Assembly (NCBI RefSeq): GCF_014637725.1
Contig: NZ_BMFC01000006.1
Coordinates: forward strand, 124,001-188,000
Length of the DNA: 64,000 nucleotides
Direction: 5' to 3'
Origin: Marivita lacus
GTDB taxonomy: Bacteria; Pseudomonadota; Alphaproteobacteria; Rhodobacterales; Rhodobacteraceae
The stretch's first letter is position 1. The number at the start of each line of letters is the position of its first letter. The position numbers were made by a program, and so were the translations under genes. The notes under the pieces are model-generated. The model was not told the DNA's origin. It saw only the letters and a list, made by a program, of their open reading frames with translations, and searched no databases. Below are positions 35,344 through 44,699 of this stretch, in pieces.

Positions 35344-36737
35344 ACGCCGCCACCAAGTTGCCCGTCGATATCGGTGCCATCCATTTCGTCGGCATCGGCG
35401 GTATCGGCATGTCGGGCATTGCCGAGGTGCTGGTGAATCTTGGCTACACGGTGCAGGGCTCTGACCTGAAGGCCAGCAAGATCACCAACCGTCTGGCCGA
35501 TCTGGGCGCGCGCATCTTCGAGGGTCAGAAGGCCGAGAACCTGGACGGGGCCGAGGTTGTCGTTGTCTCGACCGCGATCAAACCGGGCAATCCCGAACTG
35601 GACGAGGCGCGACTGCGCGGCCTTCCGGTGGTGCGCCGCGCCGACATGCTGGCCGAGTTGATGCGGCTCAAGTCGAACATCGCCATCGCGGGCACCCATG
35701 GCAAGACGACCACGACGACGATGATGGCCGAACTGATGGTGGCCGGGGGCTTTGATCCGACCGTCATCAATGGCGGCGTCATCCATGCTTATGGCTCCAA
35801 CGCGCGGATGGGGCAGGGCGAATGGATGGTCGTCGAGGCCGACGAAAGTGACGGATCATTCAACCGTCTGCCCGCGACCATCGGGATCGTCACCAATATC
35901 GACCCCGAGCATATGGAGCATTGGGGTGATTTCGACCGGCTGCGGCAGGGGTTTCAGGACTTCGTGTCCAACATCCCCTTCTACGGCATTGCCGTGTGCT
36001 GCACCGACCACGAAGAGGTGCAACGGCTCGTGGGCAAGGTCACGGACCGGCGGGTCGTCACCTATGGTTTCAACGCGCAGGCGGATGTGCGGGCGGTGAA
36101 CCTGACCTACGAAAAGGGCGTGGCGCATTTCGACATTGCCCTGCAGGCTGAAGGCGATGTGATCGAGGGCTGCACCCTGCCGATGCCCGGCGATCACAAC
36201 GTGTCGAACGCTCTGTCAGCGGTTGCGGTCTCGCGGCATCTGGGGATGAAGAAATCCGAGATCCGCGAAGCTCTGGCAGCCTTTGGTGGCGTGAACCGGC
36301 GCTTCACCAAGGTCGGCGAATGGAACGACGTGACCATCATCGACGATTACGGCCATCACCCGGTCGAGATTGCCGCCGTCCTGCGGGCCGCGCGTCAGGC
36401 GTCGGACGGTCGCGTGATCGCGGTGCACCAACCGCACCGCTACACCCGCCTGTCGAGCCTCTTTGACGATTTCTGCGCCTGCTTCAACGAGGCGGATGTG
36501 GTGGCGATTGCCGAGGTGTTCGCGGCGGGCGAAGATCCCATCGCAGGGGCATCGCGCGACGATCTGGTGGCAGGGCTCATTCGCCACGGCCACCGCCACG
36601 CGCGGGCCATTCTGAACGAGGACGATCTGGAGCGGCTGGTCCGCGAACAGGCCCGCCCCGGCGATATCGTGGTCTGCCTTGGGGCCGGGACGATCAGCGC
36701 CTGGGCCAACGGGCTGCCCGAACGGTTGGCGAAATAG
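35340..36737 (+). CDS. murC: UDP-N-acetylmuramate-L-alanine ligase
   Basis: 465 residues. Joins L-alanine to UDP-MurNAc with ATP. The N-terminal Rossmann motif [16 protein letters not shown], the P-loop [11 protein letters not shown] (residues 118-128), the [10 protein letters not shown]-like motif (here [14 protein letters not shown]) and [17 protein letters not shown] are diagnostic. The start is coupled to murG by ATGA. It is followed by a flavoprotein gene 43 nt downstream rather than directly by murB. Confidence 0.96.
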   Translation: MNAATKLPVDIGAIHFVGIGGIGMSGIAEVLVNLGYTVQGSDLKASKITNRLADLGARIFEGQKAENLDGAEVVVVSTAIKPGNPELDEARLRGLPVVRRADMLAELMRLKSNIAIAGTHGKTTTTTMMAELMVAGGFDPTVINGGVIHAYGSNARMGQGEWMVVEADESDGSFNRLPATIGIVTNIDPEHMEHWGDFDRLRQGFQDFVSNIPFYGIAVCCTDHEEVQRLVGKVTDRRVVTYGFNAQADVRAVNLTYEKGVAHFDIALQAEGDVIEGCTLPMPGDHNVSNALSAVAVSRHLGMKKSEIREALAAFGGVNRRFTKVGEWNDVTIIDDYGHHPVEIAAVLRAARQASDGRVIAVHQPHRYTRLSSLFDDFCACFNEADVVAIAEVFAAGEDPIAGASRDDLVAGLIRHGHRHARAILNEDDLERLVREQARPGDIVVCLGAGTISAWANGLPERLAK

Positions 36738-36780
36738 GTTTGGAAGCGGTTGGACGTGCTCTACACGCGGCGGTGACAGC

Positions 36781-37827
36781 GTGACCCGAAACGTCGCCAT
36801 TATCGGCGGGGGCCTGACCGGGCTGGCACTTGCGGATGCGCTGCGCGCGGCGGGTGTCGGGTTTCGGCTTTTCGAGGCGCGGGACCGGCTGGGGGGGCGG
36901 ATCAGCACCGCGCGCGTTGATGCGCAATGGTTCGATCTGGGCCCTTCGTGGTTCTGGCCCGGCCAGCCCCGCATGGCCACTTTGGTGCAACGGCTGGGGT
37001 TGGAAGTGATCCCGCAATTCGCCGATGGCGCGCAGCTTTACGAGACTGCACAGGGCGAGGTCATCCGGGATCGCGGCTTTGCGTCCATGCAGGGCTCCTT
37101 GCGTCTGCGCGGCGGCATGGGCGCGATTGTCAACGCGCTCGCGGCGGGTCTGCCGGAGGGCAGCGTCGTCACCGGGCGCGCGGTTCGGTCGGTCTCGGGT
37201 ACAGGTGTGATCGCGTTCGCAGACGGCGTTCAGCGCGAGTTCGACCGCGTCGTGCTGGCGTTGCCACCGCGCGTGGCGTCCGATCTGCGCTTTGCACCGG
37301 ATTTGCCGCCCTTGGTACAGGCCGCGCTGCGCGGTATTCCGACATGGATGGCAGGCCATGCCAAGTTCGTCGCGGTCTATGACCAGCCGTTCTGGCGCGA
37401 GGACGGTCTGTCCGGCGATGCGTCGAGCCAGCTTGGCCCGCTGGTGGAAATCCACGATGCCAGCGCGGGTACCGGCGGTGCTTTGTTCGGATTTCTCGGC
37501 GTGCCCGCGGCCGCCCGTGCCGGGCAGCGCGACGCGGTGATCGCCGCATCTCTGGCGCAGTTGGAGCGGGTGTTCGGTCCGCGTGCCGCATCTCCCGTCG
37601 CGGTCTTCTATACCGATTGGGCCGAGGAGGTCGGCACGGCGGTGGCAGCGGATCACGCGCCGCTCAGGCATCATCCGGTCTATGGACGCCCCGCCGCGTT
37701 GCAGGGTGCGCCGGACAGCCGCGTCTTCTTTGCCTCGAGCGAACTGGCCCCCGAGATGGGCGGCTACCTCGAAGGAGCGCTGGCCGCGGCAGAAGAGGCG
37801 GCGCTCTGGGTGCTGAACGGGGGTTGA
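36781..37827 (+). CDS. FAD-dependent amine oxidase-like protein
   Basis: 348 residues from a GTG start at 36781. An N-terminal NAD/FAD-binding fold, VAIIGGGLTGLALADALRAAGV, then GGRISTARVDAQWFDLGPSWFWPGQP, the flavin-contact region of flavin-containing amine oxidases. The C-terminal FASSELAPEMGGYLEGALAAAEEAA is the matching FAD-binding end. The substrate is unknown. It lies within the division cluster, between murC and the DUF2484 pair, where it is not a standard member. A tandem hairpin follows its stop. Confidence 0.85.
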   Translation: MTRNVAIIGGGLTGLALADALRAAGVGFRLFEARDRLGGRISTARVDAQWFDLGPSWFWPGQPRMATLVQRLGLEVIPQFADGAQLYETAQGEVIRDRGFASMQGSLRLRGGMGAIVNALAAGLPEGSVVTGRAVRSVSGTGVIAFADGVQREFDRVVLALPPRVASDLRFAPDLPPLVQAALRGIPTWMAGHAKFVAVYDQPFWREDGLSGDASSQLGPLVEIHDASAGTGGALFGFLGVPAAARAGQRDAVIAASLAQLERVFGPRAASPVAVFYTDWAEEVGTAVAADHAPLRHHPVYGRPAALQGAPDSRVFFASSELAPEMGGYLEGALAAAEEAALWVLNGG

Positions 37828-37836
37828 GGGGGGTGC

Positions 37837-37875
37837 GGATGCGTCAACGCATCCAGAGTTTCGGGTGACCGAAAC
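37837..37875. repeat. Tandem hairpins, second with GTGA loop, downstream of the flavoprotein gene
   Basis: GGATGCG, loop TCAA, CGCATCC (37837-37854) is followed after 3 nt by GTTTCGG, loop GTGA, CCGAAAC (37858-37875). The layout, and the GNRA-type second loop, match the element after scoB at 10425-10465. It starts 9 nt after the flavoprotein stop. Confidence 0.6.
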
Positions 37876-37981
37876 ACGCGCTCGGCGGTCAAATTCCTTG
37901 GCTTTACCCATTTGGGGTCGTGATTTGGCCCGAAACGACCCATACCCGCGCAGGGTGTGCAACAAGACGGGATGCGCGTTG

Positions 37982-38230
37982 ATGCTTCTCTGGCTCTGTA
38001 TCGGATGGGTCTTCGCCTCGGCCCTTGTCGCGTTGCTGCCGATGCGGTGGCACTACGTGCCGGGCGTGGCGCTGCTGTGCGTGGCGCCTGTGCTGATCTC
38101 GCACATCGCGCTTGCGGTCGGGGTCTGGGCGGCGTTCGGCGCGCTGTTGGCCTTCGGGTCGATGTTTCGCAACCCGTTGCGATATTTCTGGAAGCGCCTG
38201 ACCGGGCAAATGGTGGAGATCCCCCAATGA
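37982..38230 (+). CDS. DUF2484-family small membrane protein (first)
   Basis: 82 residues with three hydrophobic stretches (about residues 2-19, 26-46, 49-60) and a final FRNPLRYFWKRL. It is very close in layout to the next gene, so the two are paralogues of DUF2484, a Rhodobacteraceae family placed between murC and murB. Starting at ATG 37982; a TTG one codon upstream is possible. The stop overlaps the next start by 4 nt. Role unknown; perhaps cell-wall or division related, from position. Confidence 0.72.
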   Translation: MLLWLCIGWVFASALVALLPMRWHYVPGVALLCVAPVLISHIALAVGVWAAFGALLAFGSMFRNPLRYFWKRLTGQMVEIPQ

Positions 38231-38487
38231 TGAGCTATTCCCTCAGCGCGGCCTGTTGCTGGATCATCCTTGCCGCGATCCTCGCGGCGATCCCGTCAAA
38301 GGACAACCATTGGCGCCGGGCCTATCTGCTGATGGCTGTGGGCGCGCCGATCCTTGTCTGGGTCTACCTGTCCGACGGGCTCTATTGGGGGCTGGCCTTT
38401 ACCGTCGCCGTGATCAGCGTGTTCCGCTGGCCGTTGCGCTATCTCGTTGCGTGGATTGTGCGAACGGTGACGCGCCGCACCGAATGA
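38227..38487 (+). CDS. DUF2484-family small membrane protein (second)
   Basis: 86 residues with three membrane segments. It has LAAILAAIPSKDNHWRRAYLLMAVGAPILVW and ends FRWPLRYLVAWIVRTV, matching the DUF2484 pattern of a P-S-x-D-x-HWR motif then a terminal FRWPL. Its ATG overlaps the stop of the first paralogue (ATGA). It is 39 nt upstream of murB. Function unknown; a conserved companion of the division cluster in this family. Confidence 0.8.
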   Translation: MMSYSLSAACCWIILAAILAAIPSKDNHWRRAYLLMAVGAPILVWVYLSDGLYWGLAFTVAVISVFRWPLRYLVAWIVRTVTRRTE

Positions 38488-38526
38488 GACTTGCCGCGCG
38501 GCGGACCTTTGGGCAAAACGCGGGGC

Positions 38527-39444
38527 ATGAACACCTTTCCTGATGTCCGGGGCACATTGACGCCCGACCGACCCTTGTCCGACCTGACATGGCTGCGCGT
38601 GGGCGGGCCGGCCGACTGGCTGTTCCAACCGGCGGACCTTGCCGATCTGCAGAAGTTTTTGCAGGGGCTGTCCAGCGAGGTCGCCGTTTTTCCGATGGGC
38701 GTCGGGTCGAACCTGATCGTGCGGGATGGCGGATTGAGGGCAGTTGTGATCCGATTGGGGCGCGGGTTCAACGGTATCTCCATCGACGGCACGCGCGTGA
38801 CGGCAGGGGCGGCGGCGCTGGATGCGCATGTGGCACGCAAGGCGGCCGATGCGGGAGTTGACCTGACCTTTTTGCGCACCATTCCCGGCGCCATCGGTGG
38901 AGCGGTCTGCATGAACGCGGGCTGCTATGGCACTTACGTGGCCGATCATCTGGTCGAGGCGCGTGCGGTGCTGCGCTCGGGTCAACTGGTCACGCTGCCA
39001 GCGGCGGACCTGCGGTTGACCTACCGCTCCAGCGAGGTGCCCGAGGGTGCGGTGGTGGTCGAGGCTGTGTTCGATGGCCAACCCGGCGATCCGTCGGACC
39101 TGCATGCCCGGATGGAAGACCAACTGGCCAAGCGCGACGCGACACAGCCCACCAAGGACCGCACGGCGGGCAGCACGTTCCGCAACCCGGCGGGGTTTTC
39201 CTCGACCGGGCAGGCGGATGACGTGCATGACCTCAAGGCGTGGAAGGTGATTGACGACGCCGGGCTGCGCGGGGCGATGCGCGGGGGGGCTCAGATGTCG
39301 CCCAAGCATCCCAACTTCCTGGTCAATACCGGCACCGCCACTGCAGCCGACCTCGAAGGATTGGGCGAAGAGGTGAGAAAAAAGGTTTTCCAACACTCTG
39401 GAATAGAGTTAGAATGGGAAATCAAACGGGTCGGTGAACCATAG
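38527..39444 (+). CDS. murB: UDP-N-acetylenolpyruvoylglucosamine reductase
   Basis: 305 residues. FAD enzyme that reduces enolpyruvyl-UDP-GlcNAc to UDP-MurNAc with NADPH. The FAD-binding [13 protein letters not shown]-type motif (here [17 protein letters not shown]) near residue 59 and the substrate-site [11 protein letters not shown], with its catalytic serine, and C-terminal [12 protein letters not shown] are seen. It is the type I form. The ATG at 38527 follows GGGGC. A cluster of small hairpins follows before ddl. Confidence 0.95.
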   Translation: MNTFPDVRGTLTPDRPLSDLTWLRVGGPADWLFQPADLADLQKFLQGLSSEVAVFPMGVGSNLIVRDGGLRAVVIRLGRGFNGISIDGTRVTAGAAALDAHVARKAADAGVDLTFLRTIPGAIGGAVCMNAGCYGTYVADHLVEARAVLRSGQLVTLPAADLRLTYRSSEVPEGAVVVEAVFDGQPGDPSDLHARMEDQLAKRDATQPTKDRTAGSTFRNPAGFSSTGQADDVHDLKAWKVIDDAGLRGAMRGGAQMSPKHPNFLVNTGTATAADLEGLGEEVRKKVFQHSGIELEWEIKRVGEP

Positions 39445-39465
39445 GTTCAAACGACGCGACCGGAC

Positions 39466-39561
39466 AGGGGACGAACCCCTGCAGGTAAACGCGGTGCGCC
39501 GGGCAGGTTGCACAACATAATAAGGGGCATAGCCCCAGGCAGAAATGGGGGCAAACCCCAT
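39466..39561. other. Three G/C hairpins in the murB-ddl gap
   Basis: AGGGG-ACGAA-CCCCT (39466-39480), GGGGC-ATA-GCCCC (39524-39536) and ATGGGG-GCAAA-CCCCAT (39545-39561) lie within 137 nt of non-coding sequence before ddl. They may attenuate or process the transcript. No tRNA fold is possible here. Confidence 0.5.
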
Positions 39562-39581
39562 GAATTGAGGCGGTTTTGGGT

Positions 39582-40496
39582 ATGTCGAGCAGGGCAAACC
39601 CGAAAGTGGCAGTATTGATGGGTGGCCCCTCGGCCGAACGCGAGGTGTCCCTGTCGACGGGGCGTGAATGCGCCGCCGCTTTGCGGGACGAAGGATTTGA
39701 GGTTCACGAGGTCGATGCAGGCCGTGATCTCGCATCCGTATTGACCGCTCTCTCTCCCGATGTCTGTTTCAACGCACTCCACGGTCGCTGGGGCGAGGAT
39801 GGTTGCGTGCAGGGCCTGCTGGAATGGCTGGGCATCCCCTACACCCATTCGGGCGTTCTGGCCTCGGCGCTGGCGATGGACAAGGAACGCAGCAAGGACG
39901 TGTATCGCCGCCACGGCCTGCCGGTTGTGGACAGCGTTCTGGCCTCGCGGGACGAGGTGCGCGCGCGTCACGTGATGCTGCCGCCTTACGTGGTCAAGCC
40001 CTTCAACGAAGGATCGTCAGTGGGCGTCTACCTCGTGAACGAGGACGCCAACGGCCCGCCGCACCTGTCGGATGACATGCCCGAGACCGTGATGGTCGAA
40101 GCCTTTGCACCGGGACGCGAACTGACCACGACCGTGGTGGGGGACCGGGCTTTGTGCGTCACCGACATCCTGACCGACGGCTGGTACGATTACGACGCCA
40201 AGTACAAACCGGGCGGGTCGCGGCATGTGTTGCCTGCGGATGTGCCCGACGAGATCACGGCGGCCTGTCTCGACTACGCGGTTCGGGCGCATCAAGCGCT
40301 GGGCTGCCGGGGCGTGAGCCGCACCGATTTTCGCTGGGACGAACGCCGCGGGCTGGACGGGTTGATCCTGCTCGAAACCAACACCCAGCCCGGCATGACA
40401 CCGACCTCCCTGACACCCGAACAGGCAGCGCATGTGGGCATGAGCTTTGGCGCACTGTGCCGCTGGATCATCGAGGACGCATCATGTCACAGATGA
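39582..40496 (+). CDS. ddl: D-alanine-D-alanine ligase
   Basis: 304 residues. Makes the D-Ala-D-Ala dipeptide. The ATP-grasp fold is recognisable by [63 protein letters not shown] and the metal-binding [15 protein letters not shown]. Ordinary length for a type B Ddl. The ATG at 39582 is six bases into the frame; a TTG upstream is less likely. ftsQ overlaps its 3' end by 13 nt. Confidence 0.95.
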   Translation: MSSRANPKVAVLMGGPSAEREVSLSTGRECAAALRDEGFEVHEVDAGRDLASVLTALSPDVCFNALHGRWGEDGCVQGLLEWLGIPYTHSGVLASALAMDKERSKDVYRRHGLPVVDSVLASRDEVRARHVMLPPYVVKPFNEGSSVGVYLVNEDANGPPHLSDDMPETVMVEAFAPGRELTTTVVGDRALCVTDILTDGWYDYDAKYKPGGSRHVLPADVPDEITAACLDYAVRAHQALGCRGVSRTDFRWDERRGLDGLILLETNTQPGMTPTSLTPEQAAHVGMSFGALCRWIIEDASCHR

Positions 40497-41353
40497 GCCT
40501 GCGTCCCGATCCCGCGCCGTCGCGCCTGAAATACCGGATGGAGCGGCTCATGCTGACGCCGCTTTTCCGGTTGCTGCTGCGCTTCGGGTTGCCCTGCCTT
40601 TTGACGTTCAGCATCGCAACCTGGTGGCTGTCCTACGACGATAACCGGATGAAGATCATCGACACCTATGCCGATCTGCGGTCACAGGTGGAAAGCCGTC
40701 CGGAATTCATGGTCAACATGATGGCCGTCGATGGCGCCAGCGATCTAGTGGCCGAGGGCATCCGCCAGATTCTGCCGCTGGATTTTCCGATCAGCTCCTT
40801 CGATCTGGATCTCGAAGCGATGCGCGAAACGGTGGTCTCGCTCGATCCGGTGAAATCGGCGCGGCTTTACGTGCGGCAGGGCAATGTGCTGCAGGTGGAG
40901 GTGGTGGAACGCCTGCCCGTGGTGCTGTGGCGCAACGAGCAGGGGCTGCAGCTTCTGGATGACGAGGGCGTGTTGGTCGGCCCGGCCTTCCTGCGGTCGG
41001 ATTGGCCGGAATTGCCGCTGATCGTGGGGGATGGCGCGAATGGTCTCGTGACCGAAGCCCTGGAACTTGTGGCGGCTGCAGAGCCGCTTGCCGCGCGTTT
41101 GCGCGGTATGGTGCGCATGGGCGAGCGGCGCTGGGACGTTGTTCTGGACCGGGATCAGCGCATCCTGCTGCCTGAAACCGAGGCGGTGCGGGCGCTTGAA
41201 CGGGTGATCGCGATGGATCACGCGGTGAACATGCTGGAACGGGATCTGGTCGCGGTCGACCTGCGGCTTCCGAACCGGCCAACTCTCAGAATGACAGACG
41301 GAGCGGTGCAGGAATTGATCCGCATCCGGGCGATCGAGGCAGGGGAACAATAA
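40484..41353 (+). CDS. ftsQ: Cell division protein FtsQ
   Basis: 289 residues, a bitopic inner-membrane divisome scaffold. A short cytoplasmic region, a membrane segment ([19 protein letters not shown], about residues 27-45), then a POTRA domain (about 77-148) containing [25 protein letters not shown], and a FtsQ domain ending near residue 265. The ATG at 40484 has GAGGA six bases before it; a second ATG at 40493 makes a classical 4-nt overlap with ddl but lacks good spacing. It is followed by ftsA, two bases later. Confidence 0.93.
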   Translation: MSQMSLRPDPAPSRLKYRMERLMLTPLFRLLLRFGLPCLLTFSIATWWLSYDDNRMKIIDTYADLRSQVESRPEFMVNMMAVDGASDLVAEGIRQILPLDFPISSFDLDLEAMRETVVSLDPVKSARLYVRQGNVLQVEVVERLPVVLWRNEQGLQLLDDEGVLVGPAFLRSDWPELPLIVGDGANGLVTEALELVAAAEPLAARLRGMVRMGERRWDVVLDRDQRILLPETEAVRALERVIAMDHAVNMLERDLVAVDLRLPNRPTLRMTDGAVQELIRIRAIEAGEQ

Positions 41354-41355
41354 GA

Positions 41356-42690
41356 ATGATCGAGCTTTACGAGTCACAGCGGGCGATGCGCAACATGCGC
41401 AAGGCGGCGATGCAGAGAGGGGTGATCGCGGTACTCGATATCGGCAGCTCCAAGATCGCCTGCCTCGTGCTGCGTTTCGACGGGACCGATCGCGCGGTCG
41501 AGAGTGACAGTATCGGGTCGCTGGCCGGTCAGTCCGGCTTTCGGGTGATCGGTGCGGCCACCACCCGCTCGCGCGGCGTGCGCTTTGGTGAGATCGATTC
41601 GATGGGCGAGACCGAGCGCGCCATCCGGACCGCTGTTCAGGCTGCGCAGAAGATGGCGCAGATCCGGGTCGATCACGTGATCGCCTGTTTCGCCGGTGCC
41701 GATCCGCGCAGCTATGGCCTCGCGGGCAAGGTCGACGTGGCGGGCACGACGGTCGATGAACAGGACGTGGCGCGCGTGTTGTCGGCCTGCGACGTTCCCG
41801 ATTTCGGGCACGGGCGCGAGGTGCTGCACGCGCAACCGGTGAACTTTGCGCTGGATCATCGCAGTGGGTTGATCGACCCACGCGGCCAGATCGGGCAGGA
41901 CCTTGCGGTGGACATGCACATGCTCACCGTCGATGCGATGGCGATCCAGAACCTCGCGCATTGCATGAAGCGCTGCGATCTCGAATTGGCGGGCATCGCC
42001 AGCTCGTCCTACGTGTCGGGCGTGTCGGCCCTGGTCGAGGACGAACAAGAGTTGGGTGCGGCCTGCATCGACATGGGCGGTGGATCAACCGGGCTCTCCA
42101 TCTTCATGAAAAAGCACATGATTTACGCCGATGCCGTGCGCATGGGCGGGGATCACGTGACCAGTGACATCTCGATGGGGCTGCAGGTGCCGATGGCCGT
42201 GGCCGAGCGGATCAAGACGTTCCACGGCGGTGTCGTGGCCACGGGCATGGATGACCGCGACATGATCGAAATCGGTGGCGATACCGGCGACTGGCATCAC
42301 GACCGGCGCACCGTCAGCCGGGCAGAACTGATCGGGATCATGCGCCCGCGTGTCGAGGAGATCCTCGAAGAGGCGCGCGAACGTCTCGATGCCGCGGGGT
42401 TCGAGCATCTGCCCAGCCAGCAGATCGTGCTGACGGGTGGGGCCAGCCAGATCCCCGGTCTGGACGGGCTTGCGACCAAGATTCTCGGCCAGCAGGTGCG
42501 ACTTGGACGGCCCATGCGGGTCCACGGGTTGCCACAGGCTGCAACCGGGCCGGGATTCGCCAGTGCGGTCGGTTTGTGCCTGTTCGCAGCCAATCCGCAG
42601 GACGAATGGTGGGACTTTGAAATTCCCGTGGACCGTTATCCGGCGCGTTCCTTGAAGCGCGCGGTGAAATGGTTCCGTGATAACTGGTGA
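41356..42690 (+). CDS. ftsA: Cell division protein FtsA
   Basis: 444 residues. An actin-like ATPase that anchors FtsZ to the membrane. ATP-site motifs are VIAVLDIGSSKIACLV (phosphate 1, near residue 23), ACIDMGGGSTGLSIF (phosphate 2) and IVLTGGASQIPGLD (adenosine). The 1C insertion and a C-terminal amphipathic helix (ARSLKRAVKWFRDNW) are present. It lies 2 nt after ftsQ and 173 nt before ftsZ. Confidence 0.95.
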   Translation: MIELYESQRAMRNMRKAAMQRGVIAVLDIGSSKIACLVLRFDGTDRAVESDSIGSLAGQSGFRVIGAATTRSRGVRFGEIDSMGETERAIRTAVQAAQKMAQIRVDHVIACFAGADPRSYGLAGKVDVAGTTVDEQDVARVLSACDVPDFGHGREVLHAQPVNFALDHRSGLIDPRGQIGQDLAVDMHMLTVDAMAIQNLAHCMKRCDLELAGIASSSYVSGVSALVEDEQELGAACIDMGGGSTGLSIFMKKHMIYADAVRMGGDHVTSDISMGLQVPMAVAERIKTFHGGVVATGMDDRDMIEIGGDTGDWHHDRRTVSRAELIGIMRPRVEEILEEARERLDAAGFEHLPSQQIVLTGGASQIPGLDGLATKILGQQVRLGRPMRVHGLPQAATGPGFASAVGLCLFAANPQDEWWDFEIPVDRYPARSLKRAVKWFRDNW

Positions 42691-42743
42691 TCGCAAGATG
42701 TTGACGTTTCGGCAAAATCCCGCGTAGGGGGTCGGCAGTTAAC

Positions 42744-42758
42744 AGCACATTTTGTGCT
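42744..42758. promoter_or_regulatory. Hairpin in the ftsA-ftsZ leader
   Basis: AGCACA, loop TTT, TGTGCT lies in the AT-rich part of the 173-nt gap, between the ftsA stop and the ftsZ ATG. The gap is rich in AT and contains TTGACG at about 42702, so a dedicated ftsZ promoter is plausible. No CtrA-spaced TTAA pair was found. Confidence 0.4.
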
Positions 42759-42863
42759 AAAGTACGGATTTTTCGTGACGTTTGGGCGATTGCCCGATAA
42801 TATTTAGTAGAATTGGCGAAAAAAATGCTCCGAACGGGGCTGAGACAGCAGGCGGACAAACAA

Positions 42864-44486
42864 ATGACATTGAACCTTTCGGTGCCCGGACAGGAAGAAT
42901 TGAAACCCCGCATCACCGTGTTCGGTGTGGGCGGCGCAGGCGGCAACGCGGTCAACAACATGATCGACAAGTCGCTGGATGGCGTCGATTTCGTGGTGGC
43001 CAACACCGACGCGCAGGCGTTGCAGCAAAGCCGATCGACAAGCCGGATCCAACTCGGTGTGAAGGTCACCGAAGGTCTGGGTGCAGGCGCACGGGCCTCC
43101 GTCGGTGCAGCCGCAGCCGAGGAAAGCATCGAGCAGATCGTGGATCACCTTGCCGGCGCGCATATGTGCTTCATCACTGCAGGCATGGGCGGCGGCACCG
43201 GGACAGGGGCCGCGCCGATCATCGCGCAGGCCGCGCGCGAACTGGGCGTTCTGACGGTGGGAGTTGTCACCAAGCCGTTCCAGTTCGAAGGCAACAAGCG
43301 GATGAAGCAGGCCGATGAGGGTATCGAGGCGCTGCAGAAGGTCGTCGATACGCTGATCATCATTCCGAACCAGAACCTCTTCCGTCTGGCCAACGAAAAG
43401 ACCACCTTCACCGAAGCGTTCAGCATGGCTGACGATGTGCTCTATCAAGGCGTGAAGGGTGTGACCGACCTGATGGTGCGTCCGGGGCTGATCAACCTCG
43501 ACTTCGCTGACGTGCGCGCGGTGATGGACGAGATGGGCAAGGCGATGATGGGCACCGGCGAGGCCGAGGGCGAAGATCGCGCCATCCAGGCCGCCGAGAA
43601 GGCCATCGCGAACCCGCTTCTGGACGAAATCAGCCTGCGCGGCGCGAAGGGTGTTCTCATCAACATCACTGGCGGTCACGACCTGACCCTGTTCGAACTC
43701 GACGAGGCGGCCAACCGCATTCGCGAAGAGGTCGATGCAGACGCGAACATCATCGTCGGCTCGACGCTCGATGACAGCATGCAGGGCATGATGCGCGTGA
43801 GCGTTGTCGCAACCGGCATCGACGCGGTCGACGTGCACACCGAAGTGCCGGTGCCGCGCCGGTCGCTGGCCACACCGCTGACGCAGACCACACGCGTGGA
43901 AGACGCGCAGCAGGCTGAGAAGGCCGCGCCGGTGCATGAGCCGGTTGCAGCCCGCAGGGCGCAGGAGCCGTCACTCTTTGATGCCGAGCGCGAAGCGGCT
44001 GAAGAGCAGATGGAAACCATCTTCGAACAGCGCACCGCCACCCGGCAGCAACTGATCGAGGAAGACGGGCTTCCGGCCCCGGCCTACCGTCCGCAGGTCG
44101 CGGAATTCAATCCGCGCGAAGACAGCATCGAAGCCGATCCCGAGCAGTTCGTGGCGCCGCGTGCCCCGGCACCGGGCACACCCAGCGCCGAGGCTCTTGC
44201 ACGGTTGCAGGCGGCGGCATCGCGGGCCCGTCCGGCCCCCGGAGCACGTCCGAACATGCAGGTCGAACCGGAACCGGCGGACAGCGAACGCCCCCGTTTC
44301 GGCATCAATTCCCTGATCAATCGCATGACCGGTCAAGGCCAGCAGCCCGAGGCTCCAGTCCGTCGCACAGCGCCGCCGCCCGTGCAGTCGAGCGGTGCTT
44401 CTCCGGCCCGTGCACCCGCCCCAGAGGCGGATGAAGACCAGGAACGGATCGAGATTCCGGCCTTTCTGCGGCGTCAGGCAAACTGA
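42864..44486 (+). CDS. ftsZ: Cell division protein FtsZ
   Basis: 540 residues. A tubulin-like GTPase that forms the division ring. The GTP site [13 protein letters not shown] near residue 105 and NNMID and [17 protein letters not shown] are typical. It is longer than most, owing to an extended acidic, proline- and alanine-rich C-terminal linker (about residues 320-525). It ends [12 protein letters not shown], the conserved alphaproteobacterial tip that binds FtsA. The start at 42864 (MTLNLSVPG) was chosen by family convention over ATG at 42825. A strong terminator follows. Confidence 0.96.
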   Translation: MTLNLSVPGQEELKPRITVFGVGGAGGNAVNNMIDKSLDGVDFVVANTDAQALQQSRSTSRIQLGVKVTEGLGAGARASVGAAAAEESIEQIVDHLAGAHMCFITAGMGGGTGTGAAPIIAQAARELGVLTVGVVTKPFQFEGNKRMKQADEGIEALQKVVDTLIIIPNQNLFRLANEKTTFTEAFSMADDVLYQGVKGVTDLMVRPGLINLDFADVRAVMDEMGKAMMGTGEAEGEDRAIQAAEKAIANPLLDEISLRGAKGVLINITGGHDLTLFELDEAANRIREEVDADANIIVGSTLDDSMQGMMRVSVVATGIDAVDVHTEVPVPRRSLATPLTQTTRVEDAQQAEKAAPVHEPVAARRAQEPSLFDAEREAAEEQMETIFEQRTATRQQLIEEDGLPAPAYRPQVAEFNPREDSIEADPEQFVAPRAPAPGTPSAEALARLQAAASRARPAPGARPNMQVEPEPADSERPRFGINSLINRMTGQGQQPEAPVRRTAPPPVQSSGASPARAPAPEADEDQERIEIPAFLRRQAN

Positions 44487-44507
44487 AAACGCGGTTAACC
44501 GCTTGTG

Positions 44508-44534
44508 AAACGCCCCCGATTTTGGGGGCGTTTT
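44508..44534 (+). terminator. Rho-independent terminator of ftsZ
   Basis: A stem AAACGCCCCC and GGGGGCGTTT around the loop GATTTT, ending in TTTT. It begins 21 nt after the ftsZ stop and is preceded by the palindrome GCGGTTAACCGC at 44491-44502. Confidence 0.85.
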
Positions 44535-44548
44535 GCGTTTGAAATCAG

Positions 44549-44577
44549 AGCCTTGAGGCTTATGGCGGGATTCCGCC
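44549..44577. repeat. Tandem short hairpins upstream of lpxC
   Basis: AGCCT-TG-AGGCT (44549-44560) and GGCGG-GATT-CCGCC (44564-44577), 3 nt apart, lie between the ftsZ terminator and the lpxC start. They would be in the lpxC leader if transcription starts upstream. Confidence 0.4.
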
Positions 44578-44699
44578 GATCTGTATCAGGCCCGTGTTTC
44601 AAGCCGTTACAATCTTTGATTTGAGACTGGATAGGTCAGGGCGTATCACCCATCTCGAAACGCCGCAGGGGGCTGTGGGCGCATTTGTGCGAGGGTGTT

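Noticed and set aside
39466-39480. tRNA remnant (GGGACGAACCC resembles a T-arm)
   Set aside because: No acceptor, D or anticodon arms can be folded around it on either strand.
42736-42760. CtrA box in the ftsZ leader
   Set aside because: Only a single TTAA is present near the hairpin; no partner TTAA at the 7-nt spacing.
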